This document shows positions 9,465 through 18,683 of a stretch of 64,000 bases of DNA, one piece after another; the stretch's first letter is position 1, and the number at the start of each line of letters is the position of its first letter. The position numbers and the translations under genes were made by a program. The notes beneath the pieces are model-generated. The model had not been told where the DNA came from. It ran no database searches and was given only the letters and a program-made list of their open reading frames with translations. This DNA comes from Mycobacterium sp. OAS707. Its GTDB lineage: Bacteria > Actinomycetota > Actinomycetes > Mycobacteriales > Mycobacteriaceae. The stretch lies in contig NZ_JADBDS010000002.1 in NCBI RefSeq assembly GCF_014873705.1, forward strand, positions 1,054,001 to 1,118,000, read 5' to 3'.

Positions 9465-10377
9465 CGATCGTGCGGCTGATGGCGTCGGTGACGGCATGTG
9501 CCGCCTCCTGCAGCAACATGTGACCTGCCATGGGAAGGTGCTCGTGTTCGGCGCCAGCGATGGCGTCGGCCATGTCGTGTGAGTGTGACGGTGGGGTCAG
9601 GACGTCGGCTCCCCCACTGAGGATGATCGTCTGGGCGCGAACCGAACCCAGCGTGGCGGTTTGGTCGTAGGCCCGCAGGCTGGGCAGGAACCCGACCGCA
9701 GCGTCGAGGGAAGTCGTGGCGGCCAGGGCATTGGCGAACAGCGCGGCAAGTGTCGAGCGCGCATGGCTGCCGACCTGGAGCGCCAACGTCGCGCACACGG
9801 GCTTGGTCAGCAGCCGGATGGCGCGCTGCGGCGCGAAGGCGGCGAGCCCGCACAACACGTCCGCTGCGGGACTGGCCAGCAGCCGGGCGATGCCGCGCTC
9901 GGCGAGTCGGCCCGCGGCCGTCGCGACAAGGACCAGTCCGTGCGGCTCGACGGGGCGATCGGCGGGAGGCCTGCCGAGATAGGCGAGTGCGACCATCCCG
10001 CCCATCGAGTGGCCCGCCAGGGTGACTCGGCCACGCACGCCGAGGGCCGTCAAGACGTCGGCGAGGTCGTCGGCAAGCTGCGCGACGGTGTAGGTGCGCT
10101 TCGGCGCGGAATCCGACCCGCCGTGGCCGCGGTGGTCATAGCTGATGATTCGGATGCGCTCGCCCCACTGCCGAGTCAGGTGGCGGATCTGGCCGGCCCA
10201 CGATCCCCTCTCCAGGCATAGGCCGTGCAGCAACACCACGGTTGACTCGGCGTCACGTGGGCCCTGGTCTCGCACTGCCAACCGCACGCCGTCGCGGACG
10301 GTGACGGTCAGTTCGGTGTGCACGCGGCTACGCAACGAAGCGCTTGGTGCGCCGGGTGCGAAGGTTGCGGTAGCCAT
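9430..10377 (-). CDS. alpha/beta hydrolase
   Basis: This 315-aa protein has the alpha/beta-hydrolase fold. The oxyanion-hole region reads [14 protein letters not shown], the nucleophile elbow GHSMGG puts the catalytic serine at 124, an acidic candidate sits in [11 protein letters not shown] and the histidine in MAGHMLLQ. It has no clear signal peptide, so it is probably cytosolic. Esterase, lipase or epoxide-hydrolase-like activity is possible. It is convergent with, and overlaps, fdhD and is divergent from the glycosyltransferase gene. Confidence 0.85.
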   Translation of the reverse strand: MATATFAPGAPSASLRSRVHTELTVTVRDGVRLAVRDQGPRDAESTVVLLHGLCLERGSWAGQIRHLTRQWGERIRIISYDHRGHGGSDSAPKRTYTVAQLADDLADVLTALGVRGRVTLAGHSMGGMVALAYLGRPPADRPVEPHGLVLVATAAGRLAERGIARLLASPAADVLCGLAAFAPQRAIRLLTKPVCATLALQVGSHARSTLAALFANALAATTSLDAAVGFLPSLRAYDQTATLGSVRAQTIILSGGADVLTPPSHSHDMADAIAGAEHEHLPMAGHMLLQEAAHAVTDAISRTIVTADPFEARTA

Positions 10378-10555
10378 GACGAAATGGTCAGGGATGCGGT
10401 AGGTACTCCGTAATCGTCGCGACGCCAGATTCCGCAGGCGAACGGAGAGGGTTTTCTATCCGTCAGGTAAGCCGGCGCGTCCCTGCCTGCAATCTCCACC
10501 CGATCTCCACACAACCTCCAAGCCCGGGTGTCCGTCGTTGGCAAGCATCGAAGCC

Positions 10556-11863
10556 ATGCCGGAAATCCTCATCGCAGCGCTGTCGCCGGTCGGCCACATC
10601 GCCCCGCTACTGAACGTCGCGCAGGGTCTGGTCGACCGCGGCGACCGCGTCACCGTCCTCAGTTCCGCCGAGCACGCCGGCAAGATTCGCGCTGTCGGCG
10701 CGACACCACACCCGATACCGGCCGAAGCCGACTTCGACCTGACCCGCCTCGACATCGACCTGCCCGGCCGCACGGGGACCACCGGCATCAAGCGGGTCAA
10801 CTTCGACATCGTCCGACTGTTCGTGCAGCCGATGCCGCATCAGACCAAGGTGCTGTCCGAGTTGATGGCCCGCACTCGGTTCGACGCGATCATCGTCGAC
10901 GCCGGCTTCTTCGGGATCCTGCCGTTTCTGCTCGGCGACCGCGCGGCCCGGCCGCCGGTGCTGGCGTACGCGACGACGCCGCTGATGATCACGAGCCGCG
11001 ACACCGCACCGAGCGGCATGGGCCTGCCGCCGTCGTCGAGTGCGCTGGGCCGGCTACGCAACCGCGCGTTGACCGTGCTGTCGCAGAAGCTTCTGCTACG
11101 GCAATCGCAGCAGGCCGCCAACTACCTGCTGGACCACCTGAACAGCCGGCCGCTGCCGACGTTCATTCTCGACTCCGGCCTGCTCGCCGACCGCTACATC
11201 GCGCCGACGGTTCCGGAGTTCGACTATCCGCGCAGCGATCTGCCCGCCCACGTGCGCTACGTCGGGGCGGTGTACCCGCCGCCGTCGAACGGATTCCGGC
11301 TGCCGGCGTGGTGGGCCGAACTCGACGGTGACCGGCCCGTCGTGCATGTCACCCAGGGCACGATCGACAACGCCGACCTGGGCCGGCTCCTCGAGCCGAC
11401 GATCGAGGCGCTCGGCGGCGAGGACGTCATCGTCGTGGCGACCACAGGTGGCCGCGACATATCGCAGGTGAAGGTCAGGCTACCGTCGAATACCTTTGTC
11501 GCCGAATACATTCCGCATGACCTGCTGTTGCCGAAGGTCGACGTGATGGTCACCAACGGCGGCTACGGCGCGGTGCAACGCGCACTGTCGATGGGAGTGC
11601 CGCTCGTCGTCGCGGGCAACACCGAGGACAAGCCGGAGGTCGCTGCGCGAGTGGCGTGGACCGGGGCGGGCATCAATCTGCGCACCGGTACGCCGACGCC
11701 GGGGGCGGTGCGCGCGGCCGTCCGTGCCGTGCTCAACGACGACCGCTATCTGAGCGCGGCCCGCAGGCTCGAGGTGGCGTTCGCACGGCGCGACGGTGTC
11801 GCCGAGATTGCCGCACTCGTGGACGAGGTGATCGGCGAACACCGGACGGCGGTGCACCGATGA
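10556..11863 (+). CDS. MGT/UGT-like glycosyltransferase
   Basis: About 435 residues from the ATG at 10556; a TTG 18 bp upstream is also in frame. The GT-B pattern is clear. The N-terminal part reads ILIAALSPVGHIAPLLNVAQGL, an acceptor-side motif, and the C-terminal nucleotide-sugar site has VHVTQGTIDN, FVAEYIPHDLLLPKVDVMVTNGGYGAV and GVPLVVAGNTEDKPEVAARV. Related enzymes transfer sugars to macrolides, flavonoids, lipids or xenobiotics. There is no adjacent biosynthetic cluster, so the acceptor is unknown. Confidence 0.85.
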   Translation: MPEILIAALSPVGHIAPLLNVAQGLVDRGDRVTVLSSAEHAGKIRAVGATPHPIPAEADFDLTRLDIDLPGRTGTTGIKRVNFDIVRLFVQPMPHQTKVLSELMARTRFDAIIVDAGFFGILPFLLGDRAARPPVLAYATTPLMITSRDTAPSGMGLPPSSSALGRLRNRALTVLSQKLLLRQSQQAANYLLDHLNSRPLPTFILDSGLLADRYIAPTVPEFDYPRSDLPAHVRYVGAVYPPPSNGFRLPAWWAELDGDRPVVHVTQGTIDNADLGRLLEPTIEALGGEDVIVVATTGGRDISQVKVRLPSNTFVAEYIPHDLLLPKVDVMVTNGGYGAVQRALSMGVPLVVAGNTEDKPEVAARVAWTGAGINLRTGTPTPGAVRAAVRAVLNDDRYLSAARRLEVAFARRDGVAEIAALVDEVIGEHRTAVHR

Positions 11864-11947
11864 GCGACCGACGCTTGTTGTGATTACGAGAAAGTCGCGT
11901 AGTCGCCTACTCGTGTGCATCGCCGCCGCGCGGAGAAGTCTTGAGCC

Positions 11948-12088
11948 ATGGTTACCGAGCTGCAGTTCGTCGCGGTCGCGGCCTTCTTGATGTGGGGCCT
12001 GGCGGCCTCACTGTGCGGGCTGCTCAAACAAGACGTCGACGACACACAGCTGGTGCAGCGCGAGGGTGAGTCGGGCGCGCAGCGCTGA
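11948..12088 (+). CDS. small single-pass membrane protein (hypothetical)
   Basis: A 46-codon ORF starting MVTELQFVAVAAFLMWG has one hydrophobic stretch (about residues 6-25) followed by a polar, acidic tail ending ESGAQR. It fills the gap between the glycosyltransferase gene and the clpX 3' end, and its codon pattern fits the high-GC genome. I do not recognise a family. It could be a small transport or respiratory subunit, or spurious. Confidence 0.5.
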   Translation: MVTELQFVAVAAFLMWGLAASLCGLLKQDVDDTQLVQREGESGAQR

Positions 12089-12092
12089 GGGC

Positions 12093-13373
12093 CTAGGCGG
12101 ACTTGTCCCGGCGCTCGGCACGCGACGGCTTGCGCGGCACGATCGTCGGCAACACGTTGTCCTGCACGGTCTCCTTGGTGACGACCACCTTGGCGACGTC
12201 GTCGCGGCTCGGGATGTCGTACATCACCGGCAGCAGGACCTCTTCCATGATGGCGCGAAGCCCGCGGGCACCGGTGCCGCGGTGGATGGCCTGATCGGCG
12301 ATCGCGTCGAGGGCGTCCTCGGTGAACTCCAACTCGACGCCGTCCATCTCGAACAGCCGGACGTACTGCTTGACCAATGCGTTCTTCGGCTCGGAGAGGA
12401 TCTTCACCAACGACTCTTTGTCCAGGTTCGTCACCGACGCCACCACCGGCAAGCGGCCGATGAACTCGGGGATCAGCCCGAACTTGATCAGGTCCTCGGG
12501 CATGACCTCGGCGAAGTGGTCCTGGGTGTCGATCTCGGCCTTGGAATGCACCTCGGCGCCGAAGCCGAGGCCCCGCTTGCCGACGCGGTCGGAGACGATC
12601 TTCTCCAGCCCGGCGAACGCACCCGCGACGATGAACAGCACGTTGGTGGTGTCGATCTGGATGAACTCCTGATGCGGATGCTTGCGGCCGCCCTGCGGAG
12701 GCACCGAGGCCTGCGTCCCCTCCAGGATCTTCAGCAAGGCCTGCTGGACGCCCTCACCGGAGACGTCACGAGTGATCGACGGGTTCTCGCTCTTGCGGGC
12801 GATCTTGTCGACCTCGTCGATGTAGATGATGCCGGTCTCGGCGCGCTTGACGTCGTAGTCGGCGGCCTGAATCAGCTTGAGCAGAATGTTCTCGACATCC
12901 TCGCCGACGTAGCCGGCTTCGGTCAGCGCGGTGGCATCCGCGATCGCGAACGGGACGTTGAGCATCTTGGCGAGCGTCTGCGCGAGGTAGGTCTTGCCGC
13001 AGCCGGTGGGGCCGAGCATCAGAATGTTTGACTTTGCAAGCTCGACCGGCTCGGCGCGGGAATCGCGCATCTTTTCCTGTGCCTGCACGCGCTTGTAATG
13101 GTTGTAGACGGCGACGGCCAGCGTCCGTTTCGCGGTGTCCTGCCCGATGACATAGCCCTCGAGGAAATCACGGATTTCCGCGGGCTTGGGCAGCTCGTCA
13201 AGCTTGACGTCGTCGGCGTCAGCCAGTTCCTCTTCGATGATTTCGTTGCAAAGGTCTATACATTCATCGCAGATATAGACGCCTGGGCCCGCAATGAGTT
13301 TCTTGACCTGCTTTTGACTCTTCCCGCAGAACGAGCACTTCAGCAGGTCACCGCCGTCTCCAATGCGTGCCAT
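12093..13373 (-). CDS. clpX: ATP-dependent Clp protease ATP-binding subunit ClpX
   Basis: This 426-aa protein begins with the zinc-binding domain (Cys13, Cys16, Cys35, Cys38), which dimerises and recruits adaptors. The AAA+ core has Walker A GPTGCGKT (121-128), the substrate-gripping pore loop GYVG (154-157), Walker [11 protein letters not shown] and the sensor-2 segment [11 protein letters not shown]. ClpX unfolds tagged proteins and feeds them into the ClpP1P2 chamber. AGGACC lies 11 bases upstream of the ATG. It is separated from clpP1P2 by the oppositely oriented mmuM, as in M. tuberculosis. Confidence 0.98.
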   Translation of the reverse strand: MARIGDGGDLLKCSFCGKSQKQVKKLIAGPGVYICDECIDLCNEIIEEELADADDVKLDELPKPAEIRDFLEGYVIGQDTAKRTLAVAVYNHYKRVQAQEKMRDSRAEPVELAKSNILMLGPTGCGKTYLAQTLAKMLNVPFAIADATALTEAGYVGEDVENILLKLIQAADYDVKRAETGIIYIDEVDKIARKSENPSITRDVSGEGVQQALLKILEGTQASVPPQGGRKHPHQEFIQIDTTNVLFIVAGAFAGLEKIVSDRVGKRGLGFGAEVHSKAEIDTQDHFAEVMPEDLIKFGLIPEFIGRLPVVASVTNLDKESLVKILSEPKNALVKQYVRLFEMDGVELEFTEDALDAIADQAIHRGTGARGLRAIMEEVLLPVMYDIPSRDDVAKVVVTKETVQDNVLPTIVPRKPSRAERRDKSA

Positions 13374-13634
13374 GGTGGTGGGGTCCTACTTTCCTCGCAG
13401 TCGTAATGAAACGTGTTTACGAGTCACTGTCGGGTGTTGGTCCCGACGCTACCCGTATGTTCCGGCGCGGTGCGACCGATAAAGCCGAATCGCGTCGTTG
13501 GTATTTATCTGTGTTGCAGAACATATCGCCTGACTCGCCGTCTAACCCCTCGGAACCCGCCACTGTGTCCCTGGCGTGTCGCCGCCGTTATGAGACCGAG
13601 AGGCCGCCCCCGTAGTGGCCGTAGAGTTTGCGAT

Positions 13635-14519
13635 GTGGTGTTCGCTGCGCCCCACGATACCGTGCTGATCGCAGATGGCGGGCTGGCAACCGAATTGGAG
13701 GCCCGCGGCCACGACCTGTCCGACGACCTGTGGTCGGCCCGGATGCTCGTGGACGCCCCGGTGGAGATTGTGGCCGTGCACTGCGCGTTCTTCCGCGCGG
13801 GAGCCTCGATCGCGACGACCGCGAGCTACCAGGCGTCGTTCGACGGGTTCGCGCAACGCGGAATTTCGCGAACCGAGGCCGAGCGCCTGATGCGGCGCAG
13901 CGTCCGGCTTGCCCGGGAGGCACGCGACGAGGTCGGCGGCGACGTTTGGGTGGCCGCGTCGGTCGGGCCGTATGGCGCGGCGCTGGCCCACGGCGAAGAG
14001 TACGTCGGGCGCTATGGGCTCACGGTTTCGCAACTGGCGAACTGGCATCGACCGCGGCTGGAGATCCTCGCCGACGCCGGCGCCGACGTGCTGGCGCTGG
14101 AGACGGTGCCCGATGTCGACGAGGCCGAGGCCTTGGTTGCGTTGGTTCACGAACTGGAGGTCGCTGCGTGGCTGTCGTACACGATCGCGGGGACGACGAC
14201 GCGCGCCGGGCAGCCTCTTGCCGAGGCCTTCGCGGTGGTCGCCGACATGCCGGAAATCGTTGCGGTTGGGGTGAATTGCTGCCACCCCGACGACGTAGAG
14301 GGCGCGGTGCGGGTCGCTCGCGAGGTGACCGGCAAGCCCGTCGTCGTCTACCCCAACAGCGGGGAACAGTGGGACGGCGAGCGGCGCACGTGGACCGGGC
14401 ATGGCCGGTGGTCCGCGGACCTCGCGCCGCGCTGGGCGGCCGCAGGGGCACGCATCATCGGCGGGTGCTGCCGGGTGCGCCCCGACGACATCGCGGCGGT
14501 CGCGTCGACTCTGCGCTGA
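13635..14519 (+). CDS. mmuM: homocysteine S-methyltransferase
   Basis: The start is taken as GTG at 13635 (or 13638), because the N-terminal family segment LIADGGLATELEARG begins soon after; this gives about 294 residues. The (beta/alpha)8 barrel has the zinc ligands expected of the family: a Cys in VGVNCCHP and the pair of Cys in IGGCCRVRPDD at the C-terminus. The enzyme transfers a methyl group from S-methylmethionine or S-adenosylmethionine to homocysteine, giving methionine. It sits between clpX and clpP2 on the opposite strand, the same arrangement as Rv2458. Confidence 0.92.
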   Translation: MVFAAPHDTVLIADGGLATELEARGHDLSDDLWSARMLVDAPVEIVAVHCAFFRAGASIATTASYQASFDGFAQRGISRTEAERLMRRSVRLAREARDEVGGDVWVAASVGPYGAALAHGEEYVGRYGLTVSQLANWHRPRLEILADAGADVLALETVPDVDEAEALVALVHELEVAAWLSYTIAGTTTRAGQPLAEAFAVVADMPEIVAVGVNCCHPDDVEGAVRVAREVTGKPVVVYPNSGEQWDGERRTWTGHGRWSADLAPRWAAAGARIIGGCCRVRPDDIAAVASTLR

Positions 14520-14539
14520 GGGCGAGGCGCTCTCGCGCT

Positions 14540-14558
14540 TCTGCGCCGTAGACGCAGA
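14540..14558. terminator. weak hairpin between convergent mmuM and clpP2
   Basis: TCTGCG and CGCAGA form a 6-bp stem with a 7-base loop in the 53-bp gap between convergent genes. It could act as a modest bidirectional terminator. There is no T tract, and the call rests on position and symmetry only. Confidence 0.35.
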
Positions 14559-14572
14559 GTCAACGGCGAAAG

Positions 14573-15220
14573 CTAGGCCGTCTGGGCCGAGAGCTTGCGG
14601 TACTCGAGGACCGTGTCGATCACGCCGTACTCCTTGGCCTCCTCGGCCGTCAGGATCTTGTCGCGATCGGTGTCCCGCCGGATCTGGTCGGCGTCCTTGC
14701 CGGTGTGATGCGCCAGCGTCGTTTCCATCAGCGTGCGCATCCGCTCGATCTCCTTGGCCTGGATCTCCAGATCGGAGAACTGGCCCTGGATGACGCCGGA
14801 CAGCGCGGGCTGGTGAATGAGCACGCGGGCGTTGGGGAGCGCCATGCGCTTACCCGGCGTGCCCGCGGCGAGCAGCACCGCGGCGGCCGAGGCGGCCTGG
14901 CCGAGGCAGACGGTCTGGATGTCGGCCCGCACGTACTGCATGGTGTCGTAGATGGCCATCAGGCTGGTGAACGAACCACCGGGCGAGTTGATGTACATCG
15001 TGATGTCGCGGTCGGGATCCAGGGACTCGAGCACCAGCAGCTGGGCCATGATGTCGTTGGCCGACGCATCGTCCACCTGCACGCCGAGGAAGATGATGCG
15101 TTCCTCGAACAGCTTGTTGTACGGGTTGGACTCCTTGACGCCGAAGCTCGAGTGCTCGATGAACGACGGCAGGATGTAGCGGCCCTGCGGTTGCAGGCGG
15201 GGGTCCGTGTGATCGGTCAT
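14573..15220 (-). CDS. clpP2: ATP-dependent Clp protease proteolytic subunit ClpP2
   Basis: This 215-aa S14 serine peptidase has the triad Ser111 (GQAASAAAV), His136 (RVLIHQP) and Asp187, and the substrate-binding strand INSPGGS. In mycobacteria the active protease is a mixed ClpP1-ClpP2 double ring, with ClpP2 as the face that docks ClpX and ClpC1. Its ATG overlaps the clpP1 stop (ATGA), so the two subunits are made in a coupled way, which suits a hetero-oligomer. Confidence 0.97.
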   Translation of the reverse strand: MTDHTDPRLQPQGRYILPSFIEHSSFGVKESNPYNKLFEERIIFLGVQVDDASANDIMAQLLVLESLDPDRDITMYINSPGGSFTSLMAIYDTMQYVRADIQTVCLGQAASAAAVLLAAGTPGKRMALPNARVLIHQPALSGVIQGQFSDLEIQAKEIERMRTLMETTLAHHTGKDADQIRRDTDRDKILTAEEAKEYGVIDTVLEYRKLSAQTA

Positions 15221-15828
15221 TTGTCTAGTCCTGCGGTCGGGCCGGAGCCGTTGAGGCTGGCGCTGGTGATGATGTGGTCGACGAACCCGTACTCGAGGGC
15301 TTCCTGCGCGGTGAACCAGCGGTCGCGATCGGAGTCGGCCTCGATGCGCTCGATGGACTGGCCGGTGAATTCCGCGTTGAGGCGGAACATCTCCTTCTTG
15401 ATGACCGCGAACTGCTCGGCCTGGATCGCGATGTCGGCCGCGCCACCGGTGATGCCGCCGAGCGGCTGGTGCATCAGGATGCGGGCGTGCGGCAGCGCGT
15501 ACCGCTTGCCCTTGGTGCCCGCCGCGAGCAGGAACTCGCCCATCGACGCGGCCATACCCATCGCGTAGGTGGCGACGTCACAGGGTGCGAGCACCATCGT
15601 GTCGTAGATCGCCATGCCGGCGCTGATCGATCCGCCTGGCGAGTTGATGTAGAGGTGGATGTCCTTGGTGGGGTCCTCTGCGGACAGCAACAGGATCTGC
15701 GCGCACAGCCGATTGGCGATGTCGTCGTCGACCTGAGAGCCAAGGAAGATGATGCGCTCGGACAGCAGCCGTTCATACACCGAGTCGACAAGGTTGAGGC
15801 CCTGCCCGGCGCCACGCATGTCAGTCAC
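15217..15828 (-). CDS. clpP1: ATP-dependent Clp protease proteolytic subunit ClpP1
   Basis: This 203-aa S14 peptidase has triad Ser95 (GMAASMGEF), His120 (ILMHQPLGG) and Asp169, plus [11 protein letters not shown]. The GTG start at 15828 gives MTDMRGAG. It is the first gene of clpP1-clpP2 and lies 98 bp downstream of tig in the same direction. That gap can hold the clp promoter, which is known in mycobacteria to respond to the activator ClgR. I did not find a ClgR box I would defend. Confidence 0.97.
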   Translation of the reverse strand: MTDMRGAGQGLNLVDSVYERLLSERIIFLGSQVDDDIANRLCAQILLLSAEDPTKDIHLYINSPGGSISAGMAIYDTMVLAPCDVATYAMGMAASMGEFLLAAGTKGKRYALPHARILMHQPLGGITGGAADIAIQAEQFAVIKKEMFRLNAEFTGQSIERIEADSDRDRWFTAQEALEYGFVDHIITSASLNGSGPTAGLDK

Positions 15829-15926
15829 GACTGGATACCTGCTTTCTCTTCAAGTCTTGGTGCACTCGACACTAACCAACCCGAGCGGCCGTGCACTCCC
15901 CAGACAGCGCCCGTTCGCTCACAGCG

Positions 15927-17324
15927 TCACTTGGCGTCGGCGGAAACCTCGTCCGAATCGGTCTCCTCGGCGGCCTCATCGGCAGGCTGCTCGGCCTGTT
16001 CACCCGACGGGCCGAAGAACTCCGTGGTGTCGATCACGTTGCCGTCGGTGTCGGTGACGGTGGCGCCGTGCACGACCGCAGCGACGGTCAGGCCACGGCG
16101 CACGTCGGCGAACATCGCGGGCAGCTGGTTGTTCTGCTGCAGGAACTGCAGGAGCTGCTGCGGCTCCATGCCGTACTGCCGCGACATCAGCACGAGGCGC
16201 TCGGTCAGGTCGTTCTGACCGACCTGGATGTCGAGCTTGTCGGCGATGGCGTCCATCAACAGCTGGGTCTTGACGGCCTTCTCCGCGTTGCGGCGGTTGT
16301 CCTTGTCGAACTCCTCGCGGCTGCTGCCCTGCTCCTTGAGAGCCTCCTCGAACTTGGACTCGTCGTGTTCGAGGCCGTGGATCGCGTTGTGCAGGGTGTC
16401 GTCGACCTGGGCCTGCACGATGTTCTCCGGCAGCGGAACCTCGGTCTGCTCGAGCAGCACCTCGAGCGCCTTGTCGCGGATCTGCTCGGCCTGCTGGACG
16501 CGCTTGACCCGCTGCACCTGTTCGATGAGGCTGGCCTTCAGCTCGTCGATAGTGTCGAATTCGCTTGCCAGCTGGGCGAATTCGTCGTCGGGTTCGGGCA
16601 GCTCGCGCTCCTTGACCGACTTGACGGTGACGGTCACCTGCGCCTCTTTACCGAGGTGCTCGCCGGCGGCAAGGGTGGTGGTGAAGACGCGGCTCTCCCC
16701 CTCCTTGAGGCCGACGATCGCGTCGTCGAGACCCTCGATCAGCTGACCGGAACCGATCTCGTGCGAGAGCCCTTCGGTCTTCGCCTCGGGTACGTCCTCG
16801 CCGTCGACGGTGGCCGACAGGTCGATCGAGACGAAGTCGCCGGTCTCGGCGGCGCGCTCGACGCCCTTGAGCGTGCCGAAGCGGGCGCGCAGATTCTGCA
16901 GTTCGGTATCGACCTCTTCGTCGGTGACCTCGATGGGGTCGACGGTGATCTTCAGACCCTCGAGTTCCGGAATCTCGATCTCGGGGCGGACGTCGACCTC
17001 AGCGGTGAACGTCAGGTCCTGGCCGTACTCCTGGTTGGTGATGTCGATCTCGGGCTGGCCGAGCGGGCGCACGTCGGAGGTGGTCACCGCCTCGGAGTAG
17101 CGCGCGGGCACCGCCTCGCCGATGACCTGGTTGAACATCTCCTGCTTGTCGACGCGCGCCTCGAGCAGCTTCACCGGCACCTTGCCCGGCCGGAAGCCCG
17201 GCATGCGCACCTGCTTGGCCATCTGCTTGAAGGCGGTGTCGATGTCTGGCTGCAACTCGGTGAAGGGCACCTCCACGTTGATGCGAACCCGGGTCGGGCT
17301 CAACTTCTCGACGGTGCTCTTCAC
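15927..17324 (-). CDS. tig: trigger factor
   Basis: About 465 residues from the GTG at 17324 ([13 protein letters not shown]), which has GAGGAGC just upstream; an ATG five codons earlier overlaps that ribosome site and is less likely. The ribosome-binding signature is GFRPGKVP near residue 43. An FKBP-type peptidyl-prolyl isomerase domain follows (around 160-240, [15 protein letters not shown]), then a long helical chaperone domain and an acidic Ala/Glu/Asp-rich tail. The chaperone folds nascent chains at the ribosome exit. It is upstream of clpP1P2 in the same direction and just after tRNA-Pro. Confidence 0.96.
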   Translation of the reverse strand: MKSTVEKLSPTRVRINVEVPFTELQPDIDTAFKQMAKQVRMPGFRPGKVPVKLLEARVDKQEMFNQVIGEAVPARYSEAVTTSDVRPLGQPEIDITNQEYGQDLTFTAEVDVRPEIEIPELEGLKITVDPIEVTDEEVDTELQNLRARFGTLKGVERAAETGDFVSIDLSATVDGEDVPEAKTEGLSHEIGSGQLIEGLDDAIVGLKEGESRVFTTTLAAGEHLGKEAQVTVTVKSVKERELPEPDDEFAQLASEFDTIDELKASLIEQVQRVKRVQQAEQIRDKALEVLLEQTEVPLPENIVQAQVDDTLHNAIHGLEHDESKFEEALKEQGSSREEFDKDNRRNAEKAVKTQLLMDAIADKLDIQVGQNDLTERLVLMSRQYGMEPQQLLQFLQQNNQLPAMFADVRRGLTVAAVVHGATVTDTDGNVIDTTEFFGPSGEQAEQPADEAAEETDSDEVSADAK

Positions 17325-17363
17325 GCTCTTGCTCCTCATGTCTGTAGTGGTGAACGTCCGGAG

Positions 17364-17437
17364 TCGGGGTGACAGGATTTGAACCTGCGGCCTTCCGCTC
17401 CCAAAGCGGATGCGCTACCAAGCTGCGCTACACCCCG
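17364..17437 (-). tRNA. tRNA-Pro (anticodon TGG)
   Basis: The reverse strand folds as a cloverleaf with acceptor stem CGGGGTG/CACCCCG, D arm TAGCGCAGCTTGGTAGCGCA, anticodon loop TTTGGGA and T arm GGTTCAAATCC. Discriminator base A. No CCA is encoded after it. It lies upstream of tig in the same direction, so both may share a transcript. Confidence 0.95.
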
Positions 17438-17557
17438 CGCCCATTGGCCAGTCCGAAACGCAGACCTGACCACGCGAGATACTACGTGCTGGACACGCAA
17501 AGGTTTTAATTGGATTTGATTCGGGCGGCGCTAGTACAGTCTGCTGGTGCTGCACAC

Positions 17558-17631
17558 GCGGGCGTAGCTCAATGGTAGAGCCCTAGTCTTCCAAACTAGC
17601 TACGCGGGTTCGATTCCCGTCGCCCGCTCCA
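17558..17631 (+). tRNA. tRNA-Gly (anticodon TCC)
   Basis: Cloverleaf with acceptor GCGGGCG/CGCCCGC, D arm TAGCTCAATGGTAGAGC, anticodon loop CTTCCAA and T arm GGGTTCGATTCCC. Discriminator T is followed by an encoded CCA (17629-17631). It is divergent from tRNA-Pro, with a 120-bp gap that must hold both promoters. Confidence 0.96.
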
Positions 17632-17651
17632 ACGTCGAACGAAAGTTCGAC

Positions 17652-18683
17652 CTAGAAATCCTTGTCGACCCTCGGGGCGACCCAGGAAACGATCACCGTG
17701 ACCAGCAGGGCGCCCGCCAGGACCCAGAAGTTGGTCAACACCCCAACGGTGAACGCACCGAGCACGCCGAGGACGACGACGCCGAGTCCGAGATAGATCT
17801 TCAGCGACCGGAATTCGCTTTGGCGCAGCATCGTTCCCCAGAGGTTGCGCGGCAGACTGAGCGCCAACCGCCCGAACATGACCAGCACGACGATGCACCC
17901 GACACCGGTGACGACGCGCGCCGCCGAACTCGGCTCATTCGGATGGTTTCGCTCGATTTGGACCGACAGCCACAGCGCGGCCCACGCTGCGACCGTCGCC
18001 CAGCTCATCCACTGGCGCACCGTCGCCGTGATCGCCTTGCGGACGCTATCGCCGATGTGCGGATCCAGCTCTGCGGCTTGGGTGAACCCGGCCAGCGCCC
18101 CGGCCAGGTCCCGCCTGTGCGCGCGATTCACCGCGATGTTGTGCAACGCCCTCGCGTGTCCGGGTTGCAGCCGCAGCGCCTCCTCGTGCGCGGCCGTCGA
18201 CTCCGCCCGTCGACCCAACAGGCCGAGGATGTTGCCCTTCAGGTCGTGGGTGTCGGCGTCGGCCGGCGCCAGGCGCAGCGCCTCCTCTGCCGCAGGCAGC
18301 GCCGACGCTGGATCGCCCGCGGTGGCCAGCAGCCGGGCGTACTCGTAATGCATCGCGTGATCAAACGGGGCTGCGTCGACCGCCTTTCGCGCCCACGTCA
18401 ACGATTCCCGTCGGCGCCCCAGCTCACCCAGGATCGACGCGTAGATGCTCATCGCGTATGCGTCTTCGGGGGCGTGGGCTATCGCCTTGCACGCGCTCTG
18501 CTCGGCGGCCTTGTTGTCGCCGAACAAGTGCTGTGCCCGAGCCAACTCGGTCAACAACCTCGAGTTGTGCGGATAGTGCGCGAGCGCCGAGCGCAACACT
18601 TCCTCGGCACGCCGGTAATTCCTGGCCTCCACATAGGTGTTGGCCAGCGTGATCGCGTCAGCGATGTCCGACGGCGACGTCAT
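17652..18683 (-). CDS. tetratricopeptide-repeat protein with C-terminal membrane segments
   Basis: 343 residues from the ATG at 18683, which follows AGGAAG. The N-terminal two thirds are TPR-like helical repeats (NYRRAEEVLRSALAHYP, DNKAAEQSACKAIAHAP, GRRAESTAAHEEALRLQP, DLAGALAGFTQAAELDP), up to about residue 210. About four hydrophobic segments follow, including WATVAAWAALWLSV, VVTGVGCIVVLVMFG, LGLGVVVLGVLGAF and VLAGALLVTVIVSW. The TPR part should face the cytosol as a protein-binding platform at the membrane. The start codon overlaps the stop of the AAA+ gene (ATGA), so the two products are very likely partners. Function unknown. Confidence 0.85.
   Translation of the reverse strand: MTSPSDIADAITLANTYVEARNYRRAEEVLRSALAHYPHNSRLLTELARAQHLFGDNKAAEQSACKAIAHAPEDAYAMSIYASILGELGRRRESLTWARKAVDAAPFDHAMHYEYARLLATAGDPASALPAAEEALRLAPADADTHDLKGNILGLLGRRAESTAAHEEALRLQPGHARALHNIAVNRAHRRDLAGALAGFTQAAELDPHIGDSVRKAITATVRQWMSWATVAAWAALWLSVQIERNHPNEPSSAARVVTGVGCIVVLVMFGRLALSLPRNLWGTMLRQSEFRSLKIYLGLGVVVLGVLGAFTVGVLTNFWVLAGALLVTVIVSWVAPRVDKDF

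Noticed and set aside
15829..15926. ClgR operator upstream of clpP1
   Set aside because: A CGC/GCG-rich stretch exists, but I could not match it to the known box without guesswork.
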